Shown here piece by piece: positions 13,521-26,060 of a stretch of 64,000 nt of DNA. The first letter of the stretch is position 1, and every line of letters starts with the position of its first letter. The stretch comes from Aselliscus stoliczkanus (Eukaryota; Chordata; Mammalia; Chiroptera; Hipposideridae), in assembly GCA_033961575.1 (NCBI GenBank), contig CM066732.1, positions 114,702,687-114,766,686 on the forward strand. The letters are read 5' to 3'. Position numbers and translations under genes: made by a program. The notes beneath the pieces are model-generated. The model saw nothing but the letters and a program-made list of their open reading frames with translations. It was not told the DNA's origin and did no database searches.

Positions 13521-14496
13521 ATTCTTGCCTTTTTGAAAGAAGAAAAATTAAGTATGAGTAGCTGAGGAGGTCCTATTGTACTATCAGCTCATCAGCCAGA
13601 AATGGGAGCTGGTACCTATCCAAACCCTGCCCAAAGGGTTAACCCAGTTTGGGGGACTGTTTATTCTATTTGGTGGTTACTGAGTACCTGTTAAGTATTT
13701 ATGTATTGAAAAGAAAAATATGTATATGTTATCTCTTCTAATAAAGCATTATTGTGGGTTTGGCAGGGAGCAGGGGTTACTTTTTATTTTGTACATGCAT
13801 ACATGAAGTGGCACAACATTCAAAGCGTACAAAAAGGGTAGACAGTGGAAAGTAAATCTTCCCCTGTCCACTAGCCTACCCATCTGGAGGCAACACAGTT
13901 ACAATTTCAAAGTAAAGTTTTTAATATTTTTTAAATCAGGATATTTACCAACAGATAGAAATAATATGGCTGACATGGAGATACATTTTGGAATATCAGA
14001 TAAGAAGTTAGGTAAAGTAAATCATTAGTTTCTAAATCAAATAAGTTCAAACACAATAGACAACATCAAGTCTGTATCCGGAAGTCTTGGTGCTTAGCTG
14101 ACTGAAGATCGATTAAGTTTAGAGAAGGTAGAGAAAGCCTATAGTGAAAGATGCCTGTATGAAGGCAGGACATCCAGTGAATCAGAGATGTGTTAAAGGG
14201 AAAGAAGTCCTCTCTACCCAGTTTCAGTAACTTATCTGTAGCATCTCAGCCTCCTGAAAGTAGGACCGGGGAATTGGGCATAGGTAAAGGGAGAGACCGT
14301 TGCACAGGGTATTGAAGTAGTAGACTGTAGGACTTTGAGGAAAAACCTTGCAGAGTTTACACCTGTACCTAAGACATGAATAGATAACATGATTGTAAAA
14401 TAAAATATTCATTTAATGTACAGTATGTGTATTGGGGAATAATGGGAAAAATCCTTTTGCTATTAATTTAAAACTAAAAAAAAAAAAGCTATAAGG

Positions 14497-14605
14497 GCCA
14501 GCCGAGTGGCACGGTGGTTAAGCACTGGCTTGGGAAGCCAGCAGACCCGGTTTGGATCCCACATATGAGGGCCAGTGACACTGCCCTCTTAAAAAAAAAA
14601 AAAAA
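14497..14605 (+). repeat. Short tRNA-derived SINE
   Basis: gggccagccgagtggcacgg head, hairpin end, A-tail. Flanked by aaagctata duplications. Confidence 0.92.
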
Positions 14606-14787
14606 AAAAGCTATAAAAATACTGTTTGGTAATGGCCCAGTAGAACCAATTTGGTATTCCAGAAACAGATACTAATTCATAAGCAAGGCAATGGAAATGG
14701 GAAGGATTTTTTAATAATAGGTATTGGGGAAACCCTCTGTGAGGGAAAAAAGTTGATATAGAAACCCATCTAAAATTACCCATCTCT

Positions 14788-15205
14788 TGGGCCAGCCGAG
14801 TGGCGCATTGGTTAAGAGCTGGCTTGGGATGCCAGCTGCCCCGGTTTGGATCCCACATATGAGGGCCAGTGACACTGCCCTCTACAGCTAACAACAGCTC
14901 CACCTGGAGCTGGGCTGTGCGATCCCCGGCGACGGTGTAGGCTGCAGCCCCTGCTGCAGTGGGCTCCCATAGGCTATAGTGAGTGGCCGGCAGCCAGCAT
15001 GAGCTGCCAATAGCCGCAGTGAGCGACACCCAGAGGCCAGCGACCGATCTGCCTCATCCGGGAAGAGCGTAATGATGATACCAACATGGGCCACTAGACT
15101 GAAGAACGAAAAGCCAACAACTTGTCTGTTCCCCTTCCCTGGTTCCCCAATGCTGTTCCCCTCCCCCAATACCCCAATAAAATCTTTAAAAAATAAATAA
15201 AATAA
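14788..15205 (+). repeat. Long tRNA-derived SINE
   Basis: Same head and hairpin, then cagctccacctggagctg and a body ending ccccaataaaatctttaaaa. The duplication atta(c/t)ccatctctt flanks it. Confidence 0.92.
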
Positions 15206-15320
15206 AATTATCCATCTCTTTTTTATAAGTTTATGTAAATGTACACATATCTCAAATTATCATGTTGTACACTTTAATAATTTTACAATTTTGTAAATTA
15301 TACCCTTAAAAAGAAAACTA

Positions 15321-15434
15321 AGGGCCAGCCAAGTGGCACGGTGGTTAAGCGCTGGCTTCGGAAGCCAGCGGCCCCGGTTCGGTCCCACATGTGAGGGCCA
15401 GTGACACTGCCCTCAGGAAAAAAAAAAAAAAAAT
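15321..15434 (+). repeat. Short tRNA-derived SINE
   Basis: Head, hairpin and A-tail as in the other short copies. The duplication is less clear because the flanks are A-rich. Confidence 0.88.
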
Positions 15435-15480
15435 TGAAAAATAATAAAAATAAAATAATTTCCAAAATAGACAAAAATAA

Positions 15481-15502
15481 GTGTGTGTGTGTGTGTGTGT
15501 GT
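15481..15502 (+). repeat. (GT)n microsatellite
   Basis: Eleven GT units. Confidence 0.9.
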
Positions 15503-15602
15503 ATAAAATACATACATACACGTAGATAAATGCAAGATTTATTAAATGGGTGCATGTTTGTTTGATTTTCTTAAAGCTGTTCAATTAAAATAGTACATAA
15601 GT

Positions 15603-15720
15603 GGGCCGGCCAGGTGGCACAGTGGTTAAGAGCTGGCTTGGGATGCCAGCAGTCCTGGTTTGGATCCCACATATGAAGGCCAGTGACACTGCCCTCTTTA
15701 AAAAAAAAAAAAAAAAAAAA
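15603..15720 (+). repeat. Short tRNA-derived SINE
   Basis: Complete short form flanked by a 16-bp duplication, aaaatagtacataagt. Confidence 0.93.
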
Positions 15721-16746
15721 TCATAAAATAAAATAGTACATAAGTAAATATCCAAATTTTTAGATGAGAAGGCTAAGCATAAAAGTAATGGAAGAAATCA
15801 CAAAGAAAAAGATTGATGAATTTGGTTACATTAGAAATGTAAACCTTCGCTAAGTTAAAGAACATCTTAAACAACTTTGCCTAAAGCTAGCGCTGTTTTA
15901 CTTTCAGATGAGCTGAAATGAAAAGAAATTCATACCCTGTCACATTTTTGTGCTGTAATGCCAAATAGGAGCTTTGTTTCCTAAGATTTGTGAAGTTGTT
16001 TTTTTTATATTTGCTTTGTATATGGGAGCCCTTTCAGGAAATCTTATAACTGAAGTATCTTCAAATACATATATGCAAATAACTATACCACCAAACACTG
16101 TATTAAGTAAGAGCCCTATTAACAATACAGTCCGCAGATGCCATATAATTGAGAACCAAAAGAGGTCACTTTTGGCAAAATTATAGAGCTCAGTTCATTT
16201 TCAGCTTTTCCTGAAAGGGCGACGTTGGGTGAAGCCGCTGAGCAGAGCACAGCAGCTCCCTTCAGCCTAGTTATTTTTAAGTAGGAGACTGCAATAGGCG
16301 CCTGGTGCTATGAGGGGTTAGCTGGGAGCAGTGAACCTTGGCTCACCTTCTGTATACAGTGTGGGGTTCCCCAGCCAGTGCATCACTGGCATTTGAAAGG
16401 GAAAGATTAGGACAGGAGCTGTCAAGTGCACTATACAAGGAGCAAGCATCCTTGACACAGTATGGACATAAGATGACCTGAGGTCTGTCAGCTACTCTGG
16501 CAGTGACAGCTGATGGAGAAGCCCTGTTAGAAATATCTCACAGGTGTTCTCCAGACACCAACGCTGTAGTTTTCTCCAGATGCACCCCTCCTGGGGAGGA
16601 ACTAGAAGCTGTTTTGTTTCTTTTCACATGTTGTGTGTTAGAACCCTCTCACCTTACTCTTCTCATTAACCACTGCCATCACCACCATCTGTAGCTCTCT
16701 GTGTACTAGAAGTTCAGTTATGCAGAATTTAAAAAAACAAAACCAT

Positions 16747-17217
16747 GGGCCGGCCGAGTGGCGCATTGGTTAAGCGCTGGTTTTGGGATGCCAGCGGCCC
16801 CGGTTCGGATCCCACATGAGGGCCAGTGACACTGCCCTCTACAGCTAACAACAGCTCCACCTGGAGCTGGGCTGTGCGAGCCCCTGTGATGGTGTGGGCT
16901 GCAGCCCCTGCTGCAGTGGGCTGCCATAGGCTACAGTGAGTGGCCCGCAGCCAGCGTGAGCGGCTGGCAGCCAAGAGTGAGCTGCCAATAGCCGCGGTGA
17001 GCGACATCCAGAGGCCAGCAACCGATCTGCCTCATCCAGGAAGAGCGCAATGACGATACCAACAGTGAAGCAACATCCTCCGCAACTAAAAACTGAATAA
17101 CAAAAAGACAGCAACTTGTCTGTTCCCCTTCCCCGATTCCCCAACGCTGTTCCCCTCCGCCAATTCCCCAATAAAAAAAATTTAAAAAATAAAAGAAAAA
17201 TAAAAATAAAAAAAAAT
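16747..17217 (+). repeat. Long tRNA-derived SINE
   Basis: Full head to ccccaataaaaaaaattta, followed by an A-rich mixed tail. Flanked by aaaaaaacaaaacca on both sides. Confidence 0.92.
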
Positions 17218-17551
17218 AAAAAAACAAAACCAAAAAAACCCCTCATAACATGAAAGCTTAGAGCTCTCAGTCCACATCTGCCATACCATCTTACCTAAGG
17301 TACTAAAAATCTGTACAGAATGCTCACTTTGGCTCTTCCTAGACAGGGCCTCCGTCTGGGATAGACGCCTGATATGAGAGTCTTGGGTAGCTACTCTACG
17401 TACAACCAACAATTGTATTTTAAGCCACCCTTTAAAACCTTATTACGAGTCTTTATTAAATAACCCCTTGTTTCCTTACGCAGGTTAGAATAGTCATCAT
17501 CCCTATGCATCCTTGTGATCTTTTGAATTAGTGGCAAGAATCGCTGGTGAT

Positions 17552-17662
17552 GGGCCAGCCGAGTGGCGCGGTGGTTAAGAACTGTCTTGGGACGCCAGCG
17601 GCCCCGGTTCGGATCCCACATACCAGGGCCAGTGTACACTGCCCTCTAAAAAAAAAAAAAAA
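17552..17662 (+). repeat. Short tRNA-derived SINE
   Basis: Flanked by the 16-bp duplication aagaatcgctggtgat. Its terminal hairpin centre has TA in place of A, which keeps the two arms paired. Confidence 0.93.
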
Positions 17663-18360
17663 AAAAAGAATCGCTGGTGATAACGTCTTCCACTTTATAT
17701 TAAAAGGTTTTTCTCCCTTTTTACTTCATTATAGATTATAAGCTTCCTGAAATCAGTCTGAAAATTATTCAAGCCCACTTCTCCATCCGCAAACCTGCAC
17801 AAATAGCACATTGCTTTGAATTAGTAGCTTTTTGTAGATTGGAGGAGACACCATTGGGGCTTGAGTAGTTGTCTGTGATTTTAATTCCTTAGCAATGTCC
17901 AGGATCTCCCACTGTCCAAGACTGAGACCGAAGGTCAATAAAAGTGGTAGAGAAGTCATCAAGTTGCTGTTGAGTCATAAATTACCTCTTATTCTTTATA
18001 ATGTTGAAGGAAACTTGCGTTATAAAAGACAATGTGGTTGCTCTAGCACCATCTAGAGGAAAGTCCCGAAATGTTTAAAATGTGATTTTACAACTTCACC
18101 ATATCAGTTCATTTAAGATCTAAATGTCTCTCCTTTTTTTACTAAATATGTCATGATATTGTAAGGTGTAGTTCACTCGGCCATTTAACCAAATTTTATT
18201 TTGTCTTTCTCAACTGCTGACTGATAACATGTTATCTTCTTGTATCTCTGTCTGTTCCAGCTGGGTTGTAAGATACCTGAGGATAGGATAGGACCGTGGC
18301 TTCTATTTCATGTCTTCTATCTCCATAGACCCTAACTACTGATAGGAACTCAGTAAATTT

Positions 18361-18545
18361 TTTTTTTTTAAAGCAATTTTATTGGGAAACAATGTGTTTT
18401 TCCAAGACCCATCTGATGCTCCAAGTCAAGTAGTTGTTTCAATCTAGTTGTGGAGGGTGCAGCTTCCTTGGCCCATGTGAGAATCGAACTGGCAACCTTG
18501 GTGTTATGAGCCTGCACTCTTAACCACCTGAGCTTACCGGCCCCC
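18361..18545 (-). repeat. Second-family tRNA-derived SINE (antisense)
   Basis: T-run, then gcaattttattgggaaacaa, ctagttgtggagggtgcagc, and a tRNA-like head with gagaatcgaactggcaacct as the B-box region. This is a different family from the hairpin SINEs. Confidence 0.8.
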
Positions 18546-18836
18546 CCTAAATATTATTAAATAACATGTACAGACATTATAAATAACCTTATGGGTTAGA
18601 TATAATACAAGGCTTGACAATTAAGTTCGTAAACTCATCCCAGAAAAAGTGCTGCATACCTCATTGCTGAATATCGTTAGGGTCACCTTCAAAGTACTCC
18701 CCTTGGGAAGCTGTGCACTGATGCCAGCACATAGTTCACCCTTCAAAGCAATTTTGAAACTCTTTTCCTGGAATGGCCATCAGAGCTGTTGTTGTATTAC
18801 CCTTGATGTCCTGAATGTTATCAAAATGCCTTCCTT

Positions 18837-18940
18837 GGGGCCGGCCAAGTGGCGCAGTGGTTAAGCGCTGGCTTCAGAAGCCAGCGGTCCCAGTTCGGGT
18901 CCCACATATGAGGGCCAGTGATACTGCCCTCAAAAAAAAA
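18837..18940 (+). repeat. Short tRNA-derived SINE inside the mariner
   Basis: Head, hairpin and A-tail, flanked by aaaatgccttcctt on both sides. Confidence 0.93.
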
Positions 18941-18954
18941 AAAAATGCCTTCCT

Positions 18955-19135
18955 TGGGCCAGCCAGGTGGCGGGTTGGTTAAGAGCTGGCTTGGGACGCC
19001 AACAGCCCTGGTTCAGATACCACATATTAGGGCCAGTGACACTGCCCTCTACGATAAGATGGTGAACAACAGCTCCACCTGTTGTTCCCCAACGCTGTTC
19101 TCCTCCCCTAATTCCCCAATAAAATCTTTAAAAAA
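18955..19135 (+). repeat. Tandem second SINE inside the mariner (internally deleted long form)
   Basis: It starts directly after the second copy of aaaatgccttcctt and ends before a third copy. The GC-rich centre of the long form is missing, and it jumps from the cagctccacctg region to gttgttccccaacgctgttc. Confidence 0.9.
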
Positions 19136-20206
19136 AAAATGCCTTCCTTTCAATATTTCCTTTATCTTTGGGTAAAGAAAGAAGTCATTGGGGGCTAGAT
19201 CAGGTGAGCAGGGAGGGTGTTCCAATACAGTTATTTGTTTACTGGCTAAAAACTGCCTCACACATAGTGCTGTGTGAGCTGGTGCATTGTTGTGATGCAA
19301 AAGCTATGAATTGTTGGCAAAAAGTTCAGGTCTTCTAAATTTTTCACACAGCCTTTTCAGCACCTCCAAATAGTAAACTTGGTTAACTGTTTCCAGTTGG
19401 TACAAAGTCATAATGAATAATCCCTCTGATATCAAAAAAAGGTTAGCAACATTGTTGCAACAAATTTGGGAACTTAATTGTCCAACCTTGTATATGTGCC
19501 ATGCTCATCCCAGGTGCCCTTATGATTTACAAAATCCTGCATATTCTTCCTTGTCTGATCTGTTACACGGCTATACCATAGTATATAACTAAAGATTTTA
19601 TGTATATTCATTTCCCTCCCCCAAAATAGAGTAAAACTTTCAGTTCAGTGAAGATTTTGAATCTTCAATAGAACTTGGCACAATCATGGGGTATAATAAG
19701 TAATATACCATATGTTTACTGGCTAATTGCATGAAAGCAGTGTTTGAGGTAGATTAATCCGACAGTAGTTTACTGGCTGGATTGACAGAAAGACTAGAGT
19801 TAGGTAGCACAATTCAAAGGCTGTTGGAATAGTCTAGAGGACTTTGAACTCTGGTAGTTGTGGTGGGATGGAGAGGAAAGACATTATTCAGGGAAAATGT
19901 AAAGGCAGAATGGATAGGCCATGGTGACTGGCCCTATCCAAATGCCGCAGAAAGCCAGCTCTGCTTCCTACCCCTCCAGCTCATGGCCCTTTCTGCTTAT
20001 GCCCAGAGTTCCCTGCTTCCTTTGCATCAGTTCTACTCTTCAGGATCCAGAATTCTCATAACTTAGGAGAATTGCAACCAGGCAAGCGGATCCCCAGAGA
20101 GCAGTGGTAGAACTGGATGGTCCCCAGCTTTCTGTCTCCCAACGTAAATATTGCAGCAGCTTATATAACATCTCTATAAAAAAGCAAAAGTAAAACACAA
20201 CACTTG

Positions 20207-20642
20207 TTTTTTTGTTTGTTTGTTTTTAAAGATTTTATTGGAGAATTGGGAGAGGGGAACAGCATTGGGGAATTGGGGGAGGGGAACAGACAAGTTGCTG
20301 TCCTTTTGTTCTTCAGTATAGTTGTGGAGGATGTTGCTTCACTGGCCCATGTTGGTATTATCATTGCACTCTTCCCGGGTGAGGCAGTCACTCACCGGCC
20401 ATTGGACAGCGGCTCACAGCAGCTCACAAAAGCTCACACCAGCTGCTGGGCATCCCCACTGCAGCCACACCTTCGCCAGCGACTCACAGCAGCCCAGCTC
20501 TAGGTGGAGTTGTTGTTCACCATCTTAGCTATAGAGGGCGCAGCATCACTGGCCCGCATGTGGGAAACGAACTGGGGCCCTGCTGCTCAGAGCTGGCTTC
20601 CCAAGCCAACTCTTAACCAATGTGCCACTCGGCCGGCCCCAG
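20207..20642 (-). repeat. Long tRNA-derived SINE (antisense)
   Basis: T-rich tail, aaagattttattggagaatt, a duplicated gaattgggagaggggaacag segment, GC-rich body, and a head ending ggccggcccc. Confidence 0.88.
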
Positions 20643-20665
20643 CGCTTAGTTTTTATTCCTTAAGT

Positions 20666-21146
20666 CAGCAGTTCAAAAACTTTTTGGACTCAGGACTCCT
20701 TTCCACTCTTAAAATTTATTAAGGACCTTTAAGAGCCTTTGTTTTTATCTATCGATATTTTATCTATTTTATTTACCATAACAGGAATTTAAAAACTGAA
20801 AAACTTAAAATGTGTACTTATTAATCCATTTTAAAAAAAATAAACCTATTATATGTTAACCTATATTTATGAAAAATAACTATAGTTTCTAAACCAAAAA
20901 TATTTAGTGAAAAGAGTAGCATTGTTTTACATTTTCACAAATCCTTTTGATGCCTGGCTTAATAGAAGACAATTTGTTGAAATATCACATGTCATGCAGC
21001 CTCTGGAAAACTTATGTACACTCATAGCGAGAATGAAAATACAAAGATAAATTTGCCTTAATATAATTTTGAAAATAGTTTTGACTTTGTATATCCCTAT
21101 CTTTGAGCTGTCCGGGGTGCTCTGAACCACCCTTTGAGAACCACTG
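20666..21146 (+). mobile_element. hAT Charlie-like nonautonomous element
   Basis: Ends cagcagttcaaaaac and (inverse) cagtggttctcaaa. Its interior, with actcaggactcctttccac and aatagaagacaatttgttg, is typical of Charlie-family repeats. Confidence 0.72.
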
Positions 21147-21413
21147 CCTTAAGCAATTCTTTATAGATTTTCTCTGCCTGGGAGAGCCTTAAAGATGTAT
21201 GTTTCATTATGTAGCTATGTCTAGGTGTTCTTGGCACCTGTACCAAGACCTTGATTACCCATTGGTAGAAATAGCACTTAAAAGAGGAAAAAAATCAAGT
21301 TTCAATTTAAAAAAAAATGTTTATTGGACATTGTCTACTCACCTATATACACTGCATAAAGCTTACTGACAAATTACTTGTGGGGAGTTATCAAAAATGG
21401 TTTTGTCTTAGGG

Positions 21414-21521
21414 CCGGCCGAGTGACGCTGTGGTTAAGCGCAGGCTTGGGAAGCCAGCGGCCCCAGTTCGGTCCCACATATGAGGGCCAGTGACACTGCC
21501 CTCAAAAAAAAAAAAAAAAAA
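21414..21521 (+). repeat. Short tRNA-derived SINE
   Basis: Complete short form with ggttttgtct duplicated on both sides. Confidence 0.92.
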
Positions 21522-22329
21522 GGTTTTGTCTGACTTGCTGATTCCTTTGGCCACTAGCCATAGAATTTTTCCCCATGAACTTTGAGTTCCAAATATGTGT
21601 AACAGACTCTTAAGAGAATCATGGAATTAATGGATGTGTAATGTACATGGCCATGAAGTCATAAGAGGGCTGATTAGGCCTGATGGTGGAGCATTAGCCT
21701 TGACACGGCTGCTTTCCTCATCTGGAGCCAATTACAAGAAGGAAGTTGGATATGATACAGAGGTTGGCAATAGGGAAAGACTACTACTGCAAAAGGTACA
21801 GACAGAGTAATAGCAAGAAAAAGTGAGAGGAGACTGAAAAGCAAAACACAAAAATTCAACAGATCAGTTTGTTCACAATTAATAGAAAGCCATTAACCCA
21901 TAACTCCGTAGTAACTTTTAAAGAGATATCATTTAAAATACCATATGATAATCATATCTAAAATATTGTCCCTGAGTTATCAAGAAAGCATTAAAATATC
22001 CTCTGTATATGGAGAGTCCTCAACTTATGTATGGCTTGTGTTTCAAAGTTAATTTAATTTTCAGAACAGTTTTTGGAACTCAAAACATGTTTCTGTAGAA
22101 ACAGTTAAATAACTTATTTTCGGTCCCAGACAAGCTGCCCTTTTTTTTTCTTTTTTTTTTTTTTTTTCCATTTTATCTGTTCTGACAACTTTTGAGTGCC
22201 TAATATTAATGGAAGTATTTCAGTTAGCTCTCATTTATAGCTTGTCTCAGTGAGAATACTTTCTGAGGCCAGAGCCTGGGCATAAACTGTTCCCCTCCGA
22301 TCTCCCATCATTTGCCCTGCAAGGGGTTC

Positions 22330-23042
22330 CATCATCTACAGCCCAGGTGCCAAACCCAATCCACTGCCTGTTTTTATAATTTTATTGAAACACAGCTATG
22401 CCCAATCATTTACATATTGTCTGTGACTCTTCTTGTGCTACAAGAGTTGAAAAGTTACTGCAGAGACTGTGTGGCCTGCAAAGCCTAATATATTTACGGT
22501 GTGTCCCTCATATTAAAAGTCCATCAGCCCCGGCCCACGTGTTCTGGCCTGCCCCAGTCTCTGACCTCATCTCTTGCCCTCATTTACTCCATCGGGAGCC
22601 TCTTTTGCTTGGCTGTTCCTCAGAACATGCCAAGCACATTTCCACTGCATGACCTTTGTACCTGCTTTTTCCTCTGCTTGAAACGTCTGTCCTAATTTCC
22701 ACATGGCTACTCTCACCTCTCAGGTTTCTTTGTCACTTTCTCTGCATGTTACCTTCTCCTAAGGCTTTTCTTGACTGTCACTTACAAAATAGCTATACCC
22801 CCACCCCTCACATCCTCTATTTCTCTGCTCTTGCTTTATTTTTCTCCATTGGGCTTACCACTATCTAACATATATTCATTTGTTCATATATTTATTTTCT
22901 GTCTCCTATCACTTGAATATAAGTTGCATAAGAGCAGGAACATCAGTTTTGTGCATTGCTGTATTCCATCACTTTAGAACAGTGTCTGGCCCAGAGTAGG
23001 TGTTCATTTGTTGAATGAATGAATGATGAATGAATGAATACA
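22330..23042 (+). repeat. Old DNA-transposon-like segment and L2 3' end
   Basis: 22330-22500 resembles an old MER repeat (gcctgcaaagcctaatatat). 22930-23042 resembles an L2 3' end (gtgtctggcccagagtaggt, then tgaatgaatgaa). The region between is uncertain. Confidence 0.45.
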
Positions 23043-23543
23043 AGCCAGCATATATGCATGCTAACCTGCCCTTTCCAGGGAGTAGTTGTCAGCATCAACC
23101 AGGATTGAAAATTGGGATTGAAACAAGAGTTAAAAGCAGTATGTAGGCAAATGCTGAAGTTTCCATTTGAAAACTCAGTTACTGGACCATTCGGCCACTC
23201 GTGACCTCTTCCCCTTCCCCTTTCTGTTTTCAGTCCCTTATGTCAAGAACAGGCAGCTGGCCTTATTTATCTTTGTTCTCCAGTGTCTAGTCCAGTGAAT
23301 TCCACAAAGTAGATTCTTAATGAATTTTTGCTCCCAGCCCGGGAATGAATGGAACTTCTTCATATCTTCTTATATTTTTTTTTTGTAACTTCACTTCTTA
23401 TTGTCTGGCAAATAATAGAAGCTCAACATATTTGCTCCAGGAAGGAATAAGTTAAATTCATTATTTGTCTACTCAGGGTAAGACACTGCTCCAGGTTAAC
23501 AAATTACCCCCCAAAACATAGCAATCTAAAACAATATTTATTA

Positions 23544-23680
23544 GGGCCGGCCGAGTGGCGCAGTGGTTAAGTGCTGGCTTGGGAAGCCAGCGGCCCTGGT
23601 TCGGTCCCACATATGAGGGCCAGTGACACTGCCCTCAAAAAACAAACAAACAAACAAAATATATATATATATATATCTTA
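23544..23680 (+). repeat. Short tRNA-derived SINE with (AT)n tail
   Basis: Head and hairpin, then an AAAC/AT microsatellite tail. Flanked by taaaacaatatttatta. Confidence 0.93.
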
Positions 23681-23914
23681 AAACAATATTTATTATCTCA
23701 TATAGTTTCTGTGGGTCAGGAATTCTGGAGTGGATTAGGTGCCTGGTACATGTTGATGCCCAGTAATTCCTTGTTGATTAATTTCAGGGGAGATGGACTT
23801 TCTCTATGGAAGTTAACTAATTGAGTTGGTCCCTAGGTTCCAGAGAGCGTTTAACTCTTGGATAGAGTCGACTGCTACTGAGAGAGAACCCACTGCCTGC
23901 TATAGAGCACTTTA

Positions 23915-24520
23915 ATATTTTGTTGGAGTATAACATAAATGCACAAATATTAAGCACTTGGTTTGATGAATTTTTACATATGTGTATAGCTGTGTAACCA
24001 CTACTTAGATGCAGAATTAGAATATTCCCAGCACCCCTGGGAAGTTCTTACAGGCTCTCTCCAGTCAATGCCACCCCAAAGGTAACCACCATTCTGATTT
24101 TTATCATCAGAGATGAGTTTGTCTATCTTGAAATGTGATCACATAGTGTATACTCTTTTGTCTGCCTTTTTTTACTTAACATTATGTCTGCAATTCATCC
24201 ATGCTTTAGCATGTAACAGTAGTTCATTCTTCAGTGCTATATAATATTACATTATGAATATATCACAGTTTATCCATTCTACTTTTTAGTGACAGTTGTT
24301 TCCAATTTAGGGCTATTAGAAGTGAAGCTGCTGTAAAACATTCTTTTACATGTCTTTTGTTGGATGTAAGCTCTTATTTCTAAGAATTGCTGAGTCATAG
24401 GAGCGGTAGTTATATGTTTGGTATTAGAAGATCTGCTTAAAAATACATGAGTTTTGGTAGACATAAAATAGTTTTCCAGAGCTTGTACCAATTTATACTG
24501 TCACTCAGGTAAAACTTTTT
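23915..24520 (-). mobile_element. Old L1 remnant (antisense)
   Basis: Diverged L1-like sequence (ggtaaccaccattctgattt; tgtctgcaattcatccatgc). No frame is left. Confidence 0.55.
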
Positions 24521-24654
24521 TCTACCAGGTAAATAATGTCTGAAATGACATGCCTTATACTTTATGCCTTGTATTTTCTTTAGCTTAAGTCTTTAATCAT
24601 TGTTAAAACTCCACGGGAAATGGCATTTTATCATTTTTACTTTTAAGTCATAGC

Positions 24655-24795
24655 CTTTCATAGAATCACAGAATTTTAGAGTTGGAAGGAGGCTTGAAGG
24701 TCATCCATCTATTTCAATCCTCTTGTTTTACAAATGAGGAAAGTGAAACCCAGGAAGATAAAGTAGCTTGCCCAGTTATACAGCTAGTTACTGAC
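24655..24795 (+). repeat. MIR/MER-type ancient repeat
   Basis: tagagttggaaggaggcttg and caaatgaggaaagtgaaacc fit a common ancient repeat; the family is uncertain. Confidence 0.5.
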
Positions 24796-24944
24796 ACAGT
24801 TGGGTGAAGGAGATGCTTACTCAGCCCACAAAATAAACCATTATTCATTTCAAACGCTAGTTAAACTCATGTATAAGGATGGAACTACTTTTAAATTTTT
24901 TTTCCCTGGAACAGAGAGTTTCTGGAGAGAAATAAGGAGCATTC

Positions 24945-26060
24945 ATTCATTCAACTTATATAGTATTTATTGAGCACCTCTGCTGTATGCCAAACATGTT
25001 CCTAGTAGTTAGAGATACAGCAGTGGGAAAAAAACTGAGAAAAATCCTTGCTTTCATAGAAACTTTCATTCTAATAGGACTGAACAGACAATAAACAAGA
25101 TAAGTAAATAGAAGTTCTTTTTTGTTACATACTGATAAATACTGTGGATGGGGGGAAAAGTAGGAAAGGGAACCGGGAAGTATATAAATGGGAGGGGGTG
25201 AGAATTAGGGGTAGCCTCTCTGAGATGACTTTTAAGAAGATACTTGAATGAAGTGAACGGAGAGTAAGCTTTGAGAACATGGGGGATTGTGGGAGGATGT
25301 TGCAGGCAGCTGGAATGGCAAGTTCAAAGGCCCTAAGATGGGAACATGCCTGTTGTGTTCCAAGAACAACTAGGTTGCTGTGCTAGATCAGAAGAAGGAG
25401 CAGAGTAGCAGGAGATGACAATAATCAGAGAGGTAGTGCAGGTCAGGATCACATGAGTTCCTTAAGGTCACAGTAAGAATTTAGGCCCTTAATCTGGACG
25501 AAATGGAAAGCAGCCTTTGGAAGGCTTTGAGCCAGTGGAATTATAGGATATGGTTGAGGTTTTAACAAACTGTCTCTGGCTCCTGTGTTGAGATAGGTCA
25601 GAGAGGGATAAGGATGGAAGTAAGCTAGAAGGCTGTTGCAATAATTTAAGGAGATCTTGGAGTTGGGGAAATGGAGATAGTGAGATATGGTCAAAATCTG
25701 GATATATTTTGAACGTTGAGCCAGCAAGATTTGCTGACTGTCAAAATGTGGGGCTTGAGAGTGAGAAAGGAGTCAAGTAAAGCGCTCCTGAAAGGATGGA
25801 GATGCCATTACTTGAAATAGGGAAAACTCATAGCCAGTTGTAAAAAAAAAATGGGGTCGGGGGAGGGAGTCAAGGGGAGAGTGGCTATCAGGAGCTCAGT
25901 ATGGGTCCTGTTAAGTTTGAGATCTCAATTTAGACATCAAATGGAAATGTCAAATTTGAAATTCAGTACATGAATCTGGAGTTCAGGGGAAAGGCAGGGG
26001 CTGGAGATTGAAATTCAAGAGTCATCAGTTGGACACGAAGCAAAAGATCTTAAGGAGTGA
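24945..26060 (-). repeat. L2-like LINE remnant (antisense)
   Basis: Starts cattcattcattcaactta and continues through gagcacctctgctgtatgcc, then a long purine-rich ggaag/ggagt tract known from many mammalian loci. The family call is tentative. Confidence 0.45.

Larger units (their letters stand above)
18608..19490 (-). mobile_element. Mariner transposon, internally deleted, with intact inverted ends
   Basis: Left end caaggcttgacaattaagtt and right end (inverse) caaggttggacaattaagtt, both flanked by TA. Between them the - strand encodes the mariner catalytic region (HHNNAPAHTA, then PCSPDLAPNDFFLYPK), broken by two SINEs. Without the SINEs the element is only about 570 bp, against about 1.3 kb for a full one, so it is nonautonomous. 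Confidence 0.88.

Noticed and set aside
14589..17246. Repeated similar frames (for example those containing LLAAHSWLPAAHAGC and AYGSPLQQGL)
   Set aside because: They are translations of copies of the long SINE, also seen at 13148, 20204 and 28207.
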